This document shows positions 16,416 to 25,489 of a DNA stretch of 64,000 nucleotides, one piece after another; position 1 is the first letter of the stretch, and each line of letters starts with the position of its first letter. The translations under genes were made by a program, and so were the position numbers. The notes under the pieces are model-generated. The model had not been told where the DNA came from. It searched no databases and saw nothing but the letters and a program-made list of their open reading frames with translations. The stretch is from Anaerobutyricum hallii (GTDB lineage Bacteria > Bacillota > Clostridia > Lachnospirales > Lachnospiraceae), in the NCBI RefSeq assembly GCF_900209925.1, contig NZ_LT907978.1, forward strand, positions 542,001 through 606,000, written 5' to 3'.

Positions 16416-17393
16416 ATGTTAAGTAGAAAGAAGAAGCTGGAAATCCCGGTATATTTATTTATGGGATTTTTAGAGGCCGGAAAGACAACCTTTATTCAGG
16501 AAACGCTGGAAGAAGATTATTTTAACGATGGAGAGAGAACACTTTTATTCGCCTGTGAAGAGGGAATGGAAGAATATGATGAAGAACTGTTAAAAAGAAC
16601 GAATACAACACTTGTCTATGTAGAAGATCAGGAAGATTTTAATACAGAATTTCTTACCAGTAAACTTTTGGAGCACTATCCGGACCGCGTGATTATAGAA
16701 TATAACGGTATGTGGACCATTGATCATATGGTAGAAGCGTTAGAAGGAACTCCACTTATGATATTCCAGACAATTGTAAGTGCTAATGCGGAAACATTTG
16801 ATTTATATATGAACAATATGCGTTCCCTTGCTGTAGAAATGTTTAAGATGGCAGAATTGGTTATTATTAACCGCTGTACGAAGGCAACACCAAGAGCAAC
16901 TTACAGAAGAAGCATTAAAGCAGTAAACCGTAGTGTTCAGGTTGTTTTTGATTCAATGGTTCCAGGTGAAGACATGGGAGAAGAAGAGGAAGAGTTACCA
17001 TTTGATATCAGCGGAGATGAGATTCATCTTGAAGATGATGATTATGGAGTATGGTTTATTGATGCCATGGAACGTCCTGAACTCTATGACGGAAAGACTA
17101 TGGTAATGAAAACAAGAGTATTTAAAGCAATGCGTATGCCAAAGGGAACTTTCGTTCCGGGTCGACATGCGATGACATGTTGTGCTGATGATATTCAGTT
17201 CATTGGATATCTTTGCCATACAAACCATGCGAAGTCCTCTACAATTAAATCTCTTAAGAATAAGATGTGGATTATACTTACCGCAGAAGTAAAAGTAGAA
17301 TATAACGAAGAATATAAAGATAAAGGACCGGTACTATACGCCAAACGAATTGAAGCAGCAGAACCGCCAGAAGAAGAATTAGTATATTTTTAA
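16416..17393 (+). CDS. COG0523-type GTPase fused to a TIGR03943/DUF1980-like domain
   Basis: 325 aa, ATG 16416 after AGGAGGAG. P-loop GFLEAGKTT has Glu where most relatives have Gly. The CxCC metal motif is replaced by CEEGMEEYDEEL, an acidic run. The C-terminal part (ELYDGKTMVMKTRVFKA ... FVPGRHAMTCCADDIQFIGY) matches the C-terminal domain of the YcgQ/TIGR03943 family, which sits with GTPases and permeases in zinc-linked gene sets. A role in metal delivery together with the preceding GTPase is likely. The stop codon lies in the sequence TAAATACTAATTTG that begins a type B repeat. Confidence 0.75.
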   Translation: MLSRKKKLEIPVYLFMGFLEAGKTTFIQETLEEDYFNDGERTLLFACEEGMEEYDEELLKRTNTTLVYVEDQEDFNTEFLTSKLLEHYPDRVIIEYNGMWTIDHMVEALEGTPLMIFQTIVSANAETFDLYMNNMRSLAVEMFKMAELVIINRCTKATPRATYRRSIKAVNRSVQVVFDSMVPGEDMGEEEEELPFDISGDEIHLEDDDYGVWFIDAMERPELYDGKTMVMKTRVFKAMRMPKGTFVPGRHAMTCCADDIQFIGYLCHTNHAKSSTIKSLKNKMWIILTAEVKVEYNEEYKDKGPVLYAKRIEAAEPPEEELVYF

Positions 17394-17414
17394 ATACTAA
17401 TTTGATGGACTAAA

Positions 17415-17541
17415 GAGACGAAAAGCAGAAATTTAATAGAAAAGAAAATGTGAAGATAGTCGCTTCGCAGAAAATGCCTGCTCGGCATTTTTACTCGCTC
17501 TGACATCACATTTTCTTTTCTATTAAATTTCTGCTTTTCTG
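17415..17541. repeat. palindromic repeat type B, copy 1
   Basis: Arms GCAGAAATTTAATAGAAAAG / CTTTTCTATTAAATTTCTGC and ATGCC/GGCAT core. Outer flanks AATACTAATTT and AAATTAGTATT also pair. It starts 22 bp after a stop codon. Confidence 0.9.
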
Positions 17542-17599
17542 TGCTTTGGCTCCAGATGAAAATTAGTATTTAAATCTTGGATGGGAATAAGGGGATTGC

Positions 17600-17945
17600 C
17601 CAGAAGGCTATGGTCAGAATTCCGCAGTGCAACGGAACAAAATCAAACTTATAACAATTCTTTGTTCTTTATCATAGTTTTCCTACAATTCAGCATAAAA
17701 TTTTGTTTTAGCGGCTGTCTGGTTTTGATAACAAATAGCAAATTAGTGATTTCTGTTGGAAAGAAAAAGGGATTTTCCAGAAGATTATGAGAGTTAACCA
17801 GAGAAAAAATTCTCCATGAGGTAGGAGTAGATAAATATAATTTTTATACAATCGAGTAAGAAAGTATCTTCTTCTAGAGATGTTCATTCCAATGAAAACC
17901 ATAGCATTCTGGACAATCCCCTTCTTCTTACTCAAATCCAAATAC
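17600..17945. repeat. half type D repeat followed by type G unit
   Basis: 17617-17725 matches the right half of type D (GCAACGGAACAAAATCAAAC ... ACAATTCAGC ... AGCGGCTGTCTGG). 17750-17945 is the type G unit (GAGAGTTAACCAGAGAAAAA ... CTTCTTCTAGAGATGTTCAT), also at 47110-47300 (inverted) and 60475-60660. No gene. Confidence 0.8.
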
Positions 17946-17969
17946 TAATTTCCTTCTGGAGCCAAAAAG

Positions 17970-18096
17970 CAGAAAACCCGAAATTTAAGATAGAAGAAAA
18001 TGTGATGTCGGAGCCAGTAAAAATGCCGAACAGGCATTTTCTACGCCGCGACTATCTTCACATTTTCTTCTATCTTAAATTTCTGGTTTTCGTTTC
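17970..18096. repeat. palindromic repeat type B, copy 2 (inverted)
   Basis: Arms AAATTTAAGATAGAAGAAAA / TTTTCTTCTATCTTAAATTT, changed relative to copy 1 at matched positions on both arms. Flanked by AATACTAATTTCC and AAATTAGTATT. Confidence 0.9.
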
Positions 18097-18154
18097 TTTA
18101 GTCTTTCAAATTAGTATTTAATCCCTATTCTCACTAATTGTGGATTTAGATAGT

Positions 18155-18275
18155 CAGAAAAAAGAAAAATACCATATCCCAGATGCGGCTTCGGAGCGTG
18201 TTTAAGATGCGAATGAGCATTTTAAACACAGCGACTATAGAGCAGATGGGATATGGTATTTTTCTTTTTTCGTCT
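18155..18275. repeat. palindromic repeat type A, copy 3 (inverted)
   Basis: Arms AAAAATACCATATCCCA / TGGGATATGGTATTTTT with the GTGTTTAAGATG core; one core base differs (GAGCATTTTAAACAC), leaving a G.T wobble. Flank ACGAAATCTACAAATTCGTA is shared with copies 1, 2 and 8. Confidence 0.9.
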
Positions 18276-18557
18276 ACACGAAATCTACAAATTCGTAGTT
18301 GAGTTTTTATTCTTGTGTATTTATAATAATACTATGTGGGTATGCTATAAAATAATATTTTACAGATTCTGAAAAGAAATGATAAAAGAGCATGTCCAAG
18401 ATAAGAAATGTGTTCTAAGATTTTTTTCTGTGTTCATATTTACAGAAAATATTATAAGAGTACATAATAAGAAAACAGGAGGAAAGGCTTTTAGAGTGTC
18501 CGGTGGAGACAGAGATACTGTTGATGCAATGGGCAAGAAGAAAAAAGTTGTAAAAGC

Positions 18558-19910
18558 ATGAAGGAAAAGTCAGTAAAAAGTAATGGGAAAGACAGCAGGG
18601 AGTCGTTTAACAGCCGGTGGGGATTTATTCTTGCCTGTATCGGTTCCGCAGTAGGAATGGGAAATATATGGATGTTTTCTACCAGAGTTTCTCTCTATGG
18701 TGGAGGTTCATTTTTAATTCCGTATTTTATTTTTGTTATCTTGATCGGATCAACTGGTGTTATAGGAGAGATGAGTCTTGGACGAGCTGCAAGATCCGGA
18801 CCGATTGATGCCTTTGGTATGATTTGTGAACAGAAGGGAAAAAGGAAGATTGGGGAGGCTCTTGGAATGATTCCGGTGCTTGGATCTCTTGCAATGGCAA
18901 TTGGTTATACAGTAGTTATGGGCTGGATTTTAAAGTATGCTGTTGGTACATTTACAGGAGCAACGCTTGCTCCGGAAAGTATAGAAGATTTTGGCGGACG
19001 TTTTGGAAGTATGGCATCTGCATTTGGTAATAACCTGTGGCAGATTGGTGCGTTGATTATATGCATGGCTATTTTGATGTTCGGTGTAGGAAGGGGAATC
19101 GAAAAGGCAAATAAAATATTGATGCCGGTATTTTTTATATTGTTTGTTATTCTTGGCATATATGTGTTTTTTCAGCCGGGAGCTGCTGCAGGATATCATT
19201 ATATTTTTCGTGTAGATAAAGCAGCGTTATTAAGTCCAAAAACATGGATATTTGCACTTGGGCAGGCATTTTTCTCTCTGTCTGTTGCGGGAAATGGAAC
19301 GTTGATCTATGGTTCCTATCTTTCTGATGAAGAAGATATTCCGGCATCGGCAGGAAGAGTTGCATTTTTTGATACAGTAGCAGCAATGCTTGCAGCACTT
19401 GTTATTATTCCTGCGATGGCAACGACAGGGGCGCAGCTTAATCAGGGAGGTCCTGGTCTGCTCTTTATTTATTTACCGAATCTTATAAAATCAATGCCGG
19501 GAAGTACATTGATTGCAATGATTTTCTTTGTAGCGGTGTTATTTGCAGGAATGACATCATTGATTAATCTTTATGAAGCGCCGATTGCTACCGTACAGGA
19601 AAAATTACATATAGGAAGAAAGCCAGCGTGTCTGGTTATTGCAGTGATTGGTATCGTTATGTCGCTGTTAATCCAGGGAATTGTATCTGGCTGGATGGAC
19701 GTTCTTTCTATTTATATTTGCCCACTTGGAGCAGGTATTGCAGGAATTATGTTTTTCTGGATTGCGGGTGAAAAATATGTGGAAGTACAGGTCAATAAAG
19801 GAAGAGAAAATACATTTACAAAATTATATTTTCCGATATGTAAATATATTTATGTGCCAATCTGTATTTTAGTTCTTGTATTGGGAATTGCACTTGGCGG
19901 AATCGGATGA
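18558..19910 (+). CDS. sodium:neurotransmitter symporter family (NSS/SNF) amino-acid transporter
   Basis: 450 aa, 11-12 membrane helices. The helix 1 signature WGFILACIGSAVGMGNIWMF holds the unwound sodium/substrate site; GGGSFLIPYF and the SLSVAGNGTLIYGSYL stretch also fit the LeuT fold. It should import an amino acid with sodium. The location ahead of L-serine dehydratase suggests serine or a related amino acid, an inference. The ATG at 18558 has only a weak upstream site and overlaps the stop of a doubtful 60-codon frame (ATGA). Confidence 0.88.
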   Translation: MKEKSVKSNGKDSRESFNSRWGFILACIGSAVGMGNIWMFSTRVSLYGGGSFLIPYFIFVILIGSTGVIGEMSLGRAARSGPIDAFGMICEQKGKRKIGEALGMIPVLGSLAMAIGYTVVMGWILKYAVGTFTGATLAPESIEDFGGRFGSMASAFGNNLWQIGALIICMAILMFGVGRGIEKANKILMPVFFILFVILGIYVFFQPGAAAGYHYIFRVDKAALLSPKTWIFALGQAFFSLSVAGNGTLIYGSYLSDEEDIPASAGRVAFFDTVAAMLAALVIIPAMATTGAQLNQGGPGLLFIYLPNLIKSMPGSTLIAMIFFVAVLFAGMTSLINLYEAPIATVQEKLHIGRKPACLVIAVIGIVMSLLIQGIVSGWMDVLSIYICPLGAGIAGIMFFWIAGEKYVEVQVNKGRENTFTKLYFPICKYIYVPICILVLVLGIALGGIG

Positions 19911-20004
19911 TATAGAGATATAGATTATGAGAATATTATGAGAATATAGTAGAGAAATAAGTGTATGGGAAAGGTGCTGCAAGCACAAGTTATGGAGAGA
20001 AAGT

Positions 20005-20262
20005 GTGAGAAGGTTCAGTTATACAATTAAAGAAGAACAGGGAATTCATGCCCGTCCGGCTTCTTTTCTTATTCAGGAAGCCAGAACTTATGAAAGCCGT
20101 ATTACTATTCGTGTAAAGGGAAAAGAAGCAGATGCATCCAATATTATTGCTGTAATGGCTTTAGATGTCGTATGTGGGCAGAGAGTGGAAGTAGAGATCT
20201 GTGGAACAGATGAAGGCGTGGCATATCGGGGAATGAAGAAATTTTTTGAAGAGAACTTATAA
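20005..20262 (+). CDS. HPr-family phosphocarrier protein without the regulatory Ser46
   Basis: 85 aa, GTG start at 20005 (GGAGAGAAA ahead). GIHARPA places the phosphorylatable His at 15. At the regulatory position the sequence is DASNIIAVMAL: residue 46 is Asn where HPr normally has Ser in KSIMGVM, so HPr-kinase control looks lost. It lies between an amino-acid transporter and sdaAB and away from PTS genes. It could be a specialised HPr acting on a paralogous partner or a regulator; the true ptsH is probably elsewhere. Confidence 0.75.
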   Translation: MRRFSYTIKEEQGIHARPASFLIQEARTYESRITIRVKGKEADASNIIAVMALDVVCGQRVEVEICGTDEGVAYRGMKKFFEENL

Positions 20263-20314
20263 AACATTTTGATTTTGTTAGGAAAAACAGAAATAAAAAT
20301 ATAAGGAGAGATTT

Positions 20315-20983
20315 ATGAATATTTTTGATGTGATCGGTCCGGTCATGGTTGGACCTTCTAGTTCCCATACGGCAGGAGCAGTAAGGATTGGATTTGTGGC
20401 GAGACAGCTTTTAGGAGAAGAGGTCAGAGAAGCAAAGATTTTATTATATGGTTCTTTTCTTGCAACAGGCAGGGGACATGGTACGGATAAAGCTTTGGTT
20501 GCGGGACTCCTTGGTATGAAACCAGATGATTACCGAATTCCATCAAGTATTGACATTGCGGAAGATAAGGGTATGAAGCTTTCTTTTGGGGAAGCGGTGT
20601 TAAAAGAAGCGCATCCGAATACGGCACAGCTTTATTTAAAAGGTGTTTCAGGCAAGACGCTAGAGCTTATCGGACAGTCACTTGGTGGCGGCCGGATCAA
20701 TATTGCAGAGATTGATGGAATCGAGACGAATTTTTCAGGAGAGAATCCAACATTAATCGTACACAATCTTGACCAGCCGGGGCATGTATCGGAAGTCACC
20801 TCCATGCTTGCGCATAAGTCAGTGAATATTGCAACAATGCAGTTATACCGTTCTGCTAAGGGAGGAAAGGCCGTTATGGTTGTTGAATGTGATCAGGAAG
20901 TTCCAAGGGAAGGAATTCGTTGGTTAGAACGGGCAGAAGGCGTTCTTAAGGTGACGTATCTTGGAAAGGAAGAGGAAAAGTAA
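20315..20983 (+). CDS. sdaAB: L-serine dehydratase, iron-sulfur type, beta subunit
   Basis: 222 aa, ATG 20315 after AAGGAGAG. IGPVMVGPSSSHTAGAVRIG is the canonical N-terminus, and the C-terminal third is an ACT domain (VHNLDQPGHVSEVTSMLAHK). With the alpha subunit it forms the oxygen-sensitive 4Fe-4S enzyme that turns L-serine into pyruvate and ammonia. Stop and alpha start are adjacent (TAA then ATG), so the pair is coupled. Confidence 0.95.
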   Translation: MNIFDVIGPVMVGPSSSHTAGAVRIGFVARQLLGEEVREAKILLYGSFLATGRGHGTDKALVAGLLGMKPDDYRIPSSIDIAEDKGMKLSFGEAVLKEAHPNTAQLYLKGVSGKTLELIGQSLGGGRINIAEIDGIETNFSGENPTLIVHNLDQPGHVSEVTSMLAHKSVNIATMQLYRSAKGGKAVMVVECDQEVPREGIRWLERAEGVLKVTYLGKEEEK

Positions 20984-21859
20984 ATGACGGAATATCACAG
21001 TATTCAAAGTTTATTAGATCTTTGTAAAGAGCAGGAAAAACAAGTATGGGAAGTTGTGCAGCAGGCCGATATGGAGGAGAGTGGCGCAACGGAAAAACAG
21101 GTTTTTGAGAAGATGCGTTTTATGTATAAGGCGATGCAGCAAGCAGATAAAGACTATGAAGCAGATTTGAAGTCTCAGAGTGGAATGGTTGGCGGTGACG
21201 GGGAAAAGATGCGTCAGTTTAATGCCAGTGGAAAGAATCTGTGCAGTGAGTATTCCAGTCTTGCAATGGAAAAAGCATTGAAGATGGGAGAATCGAATGC
21301 TTGTATGAAAAGAATCGTAGCAGCGCCTACCGCAGGTTCTTGTGGAGTGATTCCAGCAGTTCTTTTAAGTTATGAAGAGAGTAAAAATGCAGAGGAAGAT
21401 GAATTGGTGAAGGCGCTTTTTGTTGCTTCCGGTATCGGAAAAGTTGTTGCGGAAAATGCATCGATTGCCGGAGCATTTGGCGGATGCCAGGCAGAAATCG
21501 GAACGGCAAGTGCGATGGCTGCCGGGGCATTGGCATATCTGCAAGGTGCAGATAATGAGCAGATTATGCAGGCGGCAACCTTCGCCCTAAAAAATATGCT
21601 TGGACTTGCATGTGATCCGGTTGGTGGTCTGGTAGAAGTTCCCTGTGTTAAAAGAAATGTAGCAGGAGTTGTGAATGCGATTTCAAGTGCTCAGCTTGCT
21701 CTTGCAGGTATTACCAGTGTGATCACTCCAGATGACACAATCGATAGTATGCGCCGTATAGGAAATGATCTTCCATCCTGCCTGAAAGAAACCAGTAAAG
21801 GTGGTCTTGCAGTAACAGAATCGGCAAAAAAGATTATGGAACGGTTTAAAACCTCATAA
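20984..21859 (+). CDS. sdaAA: L-serine dehydratase, iron-sulfur type, alpha subunit
   Basis: 291 aa. Carries the cluster-binding cysteines in APTAGSCGVIPA and LACDPVGGLVEVPC and the GGDGEKMRQF motif. It begins immediately after sdaAB. The catalytic subunit for serine deamination; with the upstream transporter it would feed serine carbon into pyruvate. Confidence 0.95.
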   Translation: MTEYHSIQSLLDLCKEQEKQVWEVVQQADMEESGATEKQVFEKMRFMYKAMQQADKDYEADLKSQSGMVGGDGEKMRQFNASGKNLCSEYSSLAMEKALKMGESNACMKRIVAAPTAGSCGVIPAVLLSYEESKNAEEDELVKALFVASGIGKVVAENASIAGAFGGCQAEIGTASAMAAGALAYLQGADNEQIMQAATFALKNMLGLACDPVGGLVEVPCVKRNVAGVVNAISSAQLALAGITSVITPDDTIDSMRRIGNDLPSCLKETSKGGLAVTESAKKIMERFKTS

Positions 21860-21902
21860 ATAATCCCATAAAGGTAAGTAGTCCACATAAACAGTATACG
21901 AC

Positions 21903-22325
21903 TTATTCTTCTGGTATAAACTCAGGATTGTTCAGAATGTCTTCTAGAGTGATGCCGTAGAAAAAGTCGTGTACCATAGAATCAAACTTCTTCCACATAG
22001 GCAGAGTACGGCACTGACCTGCTCTTGGACAGGCATCCGCATCTTTCATCAGGCAGGCAACCGGAGCAAGACTTCCTTCGGCTACTTCAAGAATCTCGCC
22101 AACGCTGTACTCGGCAGGAGTGCGGGTAAGCTGGTAGCCGCCGCCTTTGCCTCGAAGACCTTTTAACATCTTTTGTTTTACAAGAGACTTCAGTATACTT
22201 TCCAGATATTTATCTGAAATACTTTGTCTTTTTGCAATATCTTTAAGGGGAATATATCCCTCATTTCCATGCTCCGCTAAATCTAACATAACACGGAGTG
22301 CATAACGTCCTTTTGTAGAAATCAT
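21903..22325 (-). CDS. Rrf2 family regulator with three cysteines (IscR-like)
   Basis: 140 aa. Winged helix at the N-terminus (MISTKGRYALRVMLDLAEHG, KYLESILKSLVKQKML, GLRGKGGGYQL) and a loop with three Cys (ACLMKDADACPRAGQC), the spacing used by IscR-type proteins to hold an Fe-S cluster. It could sense Fe-S status or redox. It is convergent with sdaAA, whose product is an Fe-S enzyme; whether it regulates it is unknown. AAGGAG lies upstream of its start. Confidence 0.88.
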   Translation of the reverse strand: MISTKGRYALRVMLDLAEHGNEGYIPLKDIAKRQSISDKYLESILKSLVKQKMLKGLRGKGGGYQLTRTPAEYSVGEILEVAEGSLAPVACLMKDADACPRAGQCRTLPMWKKFDSMVHDFFYGITLEDILNNPEFIPEE

Positions 22326-22380
22326 AAAAATCTCCTTTTGTCCTTAATATCATGAATATATTATAACATATTTTATCAAA

Positions 22381-22502
22381 GAGACGAAAAAAGAATTCCT
22401 TTCTATAGCAACTGTAAAGATATCGCTGCGTAGAAAATGCCTGATTGGCATTTTTACTTGCTCCCACATTACATTTGCTATAGAAAGGAATTCTTTTTTC
22501 TG
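22381..22502. repeat. palindromic repeat type B, copy 3
   Basis: Arms AGAATTCCTTTCTATAGCAA / TTGCTATAGAAAGGAATTCT are quite different from copies 1 and 2 yet pair perfectly; the inner ATGCC/GGCAT core and the CTGTGTTTTGGCTCCAGAAG end are the same. It begins in the 5' region of the Rrf2 gene. Confidence 0.9.
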
Positions 22503-22625
22503 TGTTTTGGCTCCAGAAGGAATGAATCCAATAGTCTTTGGGAGAGTTGAGGGGGAAGTCAATCCCCTATCTGATATAGCCTCCGGTAGGGCGCATATCG
22601 TAGCAAGAATAAGGGGCATTCTTGA

Positions 22626-23183
22626 TTATTTTACAAGAGCAAAAAGTAAATTACCTGCGCCGCAAAGACACATAATTAGTATAGGATTTAGCTTCCATTT
22701 TCTAAGAGCAGCGAAGGCAGCAATAAAAAGTAAAAGTTCAACGATATTCACTGAGGAAATGCGTAAAGTCTGCCCAGAAAGAACAGCAGTCTGAAACATG
22801 GAAAATCCGGCGGCAGTAATGAGTGCCACAACGGCAGGCCGCAGACTGGAAAGAATATTACTGATTGCTGAAGTTTCTTTGTATTTACAATATACAAGTG
22901 CCAGAATAGATACCAGAATACAGGAAGGAAAAATCGAGCCGAAAGTAGCAGCAATCGCACCGGGAATTCCCGCAATCTGCAGACCGGTAAATGTGGCAGA
23001 ATTGACACCGATTGGACCGGGTGTCATTTCTGCGATTGTGATAAGATTCGTGAATTCATTCATAGTAAGCCATCCATGAGTTTCTACAACCTGGCTTTGA
23101 ATCAGCGGAATTGCAGCGTACCCACCGCCGACACTAAAAAGTCCGATCTGTACGAAACTCAGAAATAATTGTATATAAATCAT
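22626..23183 (-). CDS. chromate transporter family protein, short form, subunit 2
   Basis: 185 aa from ATG 23183, with CAGGAGA upstream; ATGA overlap with the preceding gene. SVGGGYAAIPLIQSQVV, EFTNLITIAEMTPGPIGVN and the FTGLQIAGIPGAI stretch are typical of the CHR family. Short CHR proteins work as pairs of half-size subunits with opposite membrane orientation. The true substrate in anaerobes is unclear; chromate or sulfate-like anions are possible. Confidence 0.88.
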   Translation of the reverse strand: MIYIQLFLSFVQIGLFSVGGGYAAIPLIQSQVVETHGWLTMNEFTNLITIAEMTPGPIGVNSATFTGLQIAGIPGAIAATFGSIFPSCILVSILALVYCKYKETSAISNILSSLRPAVVALITAAGFSMFQTAVLSGQTLRISSVNIVELLLFIAAFAALRKWKLNPILIMCLCGAGNLLFALVK

Positions 23184-23803
23184 AATTTCGTCTCCTGTAA
23201 GCATTTTGGTTTCTGTGTTTCCTTCTGTGTTTGTTTAAGAAAAAATGGTCTGCATTGATGCCATATAAACTGAATGATGCCGATACATGCGGCTATAAGA
23301 ATAATATAAATAACATTTACTCCTAAGAAAAAGTCACATACAAAAGCAGCGGTCATGATAAAAATAGACAGGCTGCTTTTCTCTTTTAATACACTTTCTC
23401 CAAGGCTGCATGCGGCATCTAAAATAACAGCGGCAACACCAGCCTGCATTCCTTTTAATACGATAGCTACCCATACATTTGTTGAAAAAATGGCATAGAA
23501 AAAAGAAACGACAGACAAAATGATCATAGGTGGAAGAACCGTTCCGAGTGTTGCTACAAGCATTCCGGCAAGACCATATACATTCCACCCAACTAAAATA
23601 GCGGCATTTACAGCAATTGCTCCTGGACAGGACTGTGCCAAAGCCGTAAAATCAAGCATTTCCTGTTCATTGATCCAGTGTAGTTCATCTACGAATTTAT
23701 GCTTCATAAAAGTGACGATGACAAAGCCGCCGCCAAATGTAAAAGCACTGATATAAAGTGTCGTAAGAAATAACACCCATAATTTGTGCGGTTTATTTTT
23801 CAT
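23180..23803 (-). CDS. chromate transporter family protein, short form, subunit 1
   Basis: 207 aa. SAFTFGGGFVIVTFMKHKFV and DFTALAQSCPGAIAVNAAIL match the CHR domain (PF02417). It overlaps the second half by 4 bases. The pair is divergent from a LysR gene that is its probable regulator. Confidence 0.88.
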   Translation of the reverse strand: MKNKPHKLWVLFLTTLYISAFTFGGGFVIVTFMKHKFVDELHWINEQEMLDFTALAQSCPGAIAVNAAILVGWNVYGLAGMLVATLGTVLPPMIILSVVSFFYAIFSTNVWVAIVLKGMQAGVAAVILDAACSLGESVLKEKSSLSIFIMTAAFVCDFFLGVNVIYIILIAACIGIIQFIWHQCRPFFLKQTQKETQKPKCLQETKL

Positions 23804-23824
23804 AAAATCCCTCTTACTTTCTAG

Positions 23825-23907
23825 AGAGTGTTTGAAAAATTATTCCTGTAATCTGCACACCCTACTTTGCGGTATATTTTACAGAAAGTATTTTTCAAAC
23901 ATGCTCT
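23825..23907. repeat. palindromic repeat type F, copy 1
   Basis: Arms AGAGTGTTTGAAAAAT / ATTTTTCAAACATGCTCT around CTGTAA/TTACAG. A diverged relative lies at 43068-43158 (ATTTGGAAAATTATTACTGT ... ACATTTTTCAAATACAT). It sits in the divergent promoter region. Confidence 0.6.
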
Positions 23908-24045
23908 AAAGATATTTAAAAATTAAGTCTTTTTACATTATTAATATATCACTTGCGAGATTATTTTAAAAATACTATAATTATAATAAAGTTCATAGAT
24001 AAAAAACTATAAGTTAGAAATCGGATTTGAGAAAGGAGGAATAGC

Positions 24046-24921
24046 GTGTCTATTCGCCATTTTAGAATTTTTATCGCAGTAGCAGAAGAAGAAAACATTA
24101 CAAAAGCAGCAAAAAAACTATATCTGACACAGCCAACGGTAAGTATTGCCATAAAAGAAATAGAAGAACATTATGGAGCAAGATTTTTTGAGAGAATTAA
24201 TCAGAGGCTTCATATCACAGAAGAAGGAAAAAGATTTCTTGATTATGCAAAACACTTTATTGCGATGTATGATGAGATGGAAATTGCATTTAAAAATACA
24301 GACTTTACAGGGAGGCTTCGCATAGGAGCCAGTGTAAATATAGGAACATACTATATGCCAAGACTCATTCGGGAATTTCAGGATAGATATCCAGGAATTA
24401 AAGTACAGGTGAAAATAAATACAACCGCTGTTGTAGAAAAAGAATTGCTAGATGGAAAGCTGGATCTGGCGCTTGTAGGAGGAACAATACAGTCAGAACA
24501 TATCGTTGCAGAGCCATTATTTTATGAAAAATATACCGCAATATGCGCGCCTGAGCACCCGATGGCAGGAAAAACAGTATTATTAGAAGAATTTATGAAA
24601 GAACCACTTTTATTCAGAGAAAAAAGTAGTGGCGCGTACGAAGTATTCCAAAGTGCAGTAAACCAGACCGGGCTTACCGTTATGCCTGTTTGGGAAAGCA
24701 CATCCCAGACAACACTTATGGAAGCCGTTCATTACGGATTAGGAGTAACGATTCTGCCCGAACAGATGATAAAAAGAGAAGTCAGAGAGGGAAGATTAGC
24801 CCAGATTACATTCTCCGACTTCTCCTTTCAGAATACGATTCATATAGCGTATCATCATAGTAAATATTTGTCTCCATCAATAAAGAACTTCATCCTTCTG
24901 GTAAAAACTCTGGGCTTTTAA
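24046..24921 (+). CDS. LysR family transcriptional regulator
   Basis: 291 aa, GTG start at 24046 behind GAAAGGAGG. Helix-turn-helix at residues 4-60 (NITKAAKKLYLTQPTVSIAI, RFFERINQRLHIT) and a LysR substrate-binding domain. It is divergent from the chromate-transporter pair and likely controls it. Its stop codon lies in TTTTAATTCATTAGG, the end motif of the next type A repeat. Confidence 0.9.
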   Translation: MSIRHFRIFIAVAEEENITKAAKKLYLTQPTVSIAIKEIEEHYGARFFERINQRLHITEEGKRFLDYAKHFIAMYDEMEIAFKNTDFTGRLRIGASVNIGTYYMPRLIREFQDRYPGIKVQVKINTTAVVEKELLDGKLDLALVGGTIQSEHIVAEPLFYEKYTAICAPEHPMAGKTVLLEEFMKEPLLFREKSSGAYEVFQSAVNQTGLTVMPVWESTSQTTLMEAVHYGLGVTILPEQMIKREVREGRLAQITFSDFSFQNTIHIAYHHSKYLSPSIKNFILLVKTLGF

Positions 24922-24937
24922 TTCATTAGGGAGGAAA

Positions 24938-25061
24938 CAGACGAAAAAAGAAATAATGCCATATCCCATCTGCTCTGTAGTCGCTGTGTTTAAGATGCTT
25001 ATCCGCATCTTAAACACGCTCCGAAGCCGCATCTGGGATATGACATTATTTCTTTTTTCTG
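24938..25061. repeat. palindromic repeat type A, copy 4
   Basis: Arms AATAATGCCATATCCCA / TGGGATATGACATTATT (one mismatch), core GTGTTTAAGATG/CATCTTAAACAC. Ends CTGTGTTTTGGCTCCAGAAG then AATGAATTTAATAGTCTTTG, which pairs with the upstream TTTTAATTCATT. Confidence 0.9.
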
Positions 25062-25360
25062 TGTTTTGGCTCCAGAAGGAATGAATTTAATAGTCTTTGG
25101 GAAAGATATGAGGAAGGGGACAGAAGGTTGTGCTTATTCTGATATTATTTCCATATATATTGAACTTTTTTCAAAGTTCGCTGATGATAAGATGATGCCG
25201 CAAGCTGTTACTGTACATGATAAATTTATCATTATATTGTTGCAATATATCATTTTTCTCTTCTGGACGCTATATCTTCCGAACAAGCAGTAGTCTTTTG
25301 ATTTCTCCCCCTTATCCCTCCACAAAGACTATTGAATTCATTCCATGTGAAGCCAAAACA

Positions 25361-25484
25361 CAGAAAATAAAAATAATAGACCATTGCAAATGTAATGTGA
25401 GAGCAAGTAAAAATGCCGAACAGGCATTTTCTACGTAGTGATATCTTTACATTTGCAATGGTCTATTATTTTTATTTTCGTCTG
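25361..25484. repeat. palindromic repeat type B, copy 4 (inverted)
   Basis: Arms AATAATAGACCATTGCAAAT / ATTTGCAATGGTCTATTATT: a third stem sequence, again perfectly paired. The same stem is used by copy 5. Flanks AATTCATTCC and AATGAATTAAAT pair. Confidence 0.9.
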
Positions 25485-25489
25485 TTCCC

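Noticed and set aside
18379-18561. 60-codon frame overlapping the NSS transporter start
   Set aside because: Biased, no family, and its ATG has no ribosome site. The ATGA overlap alone is weak; it may at most be a leader peptide.
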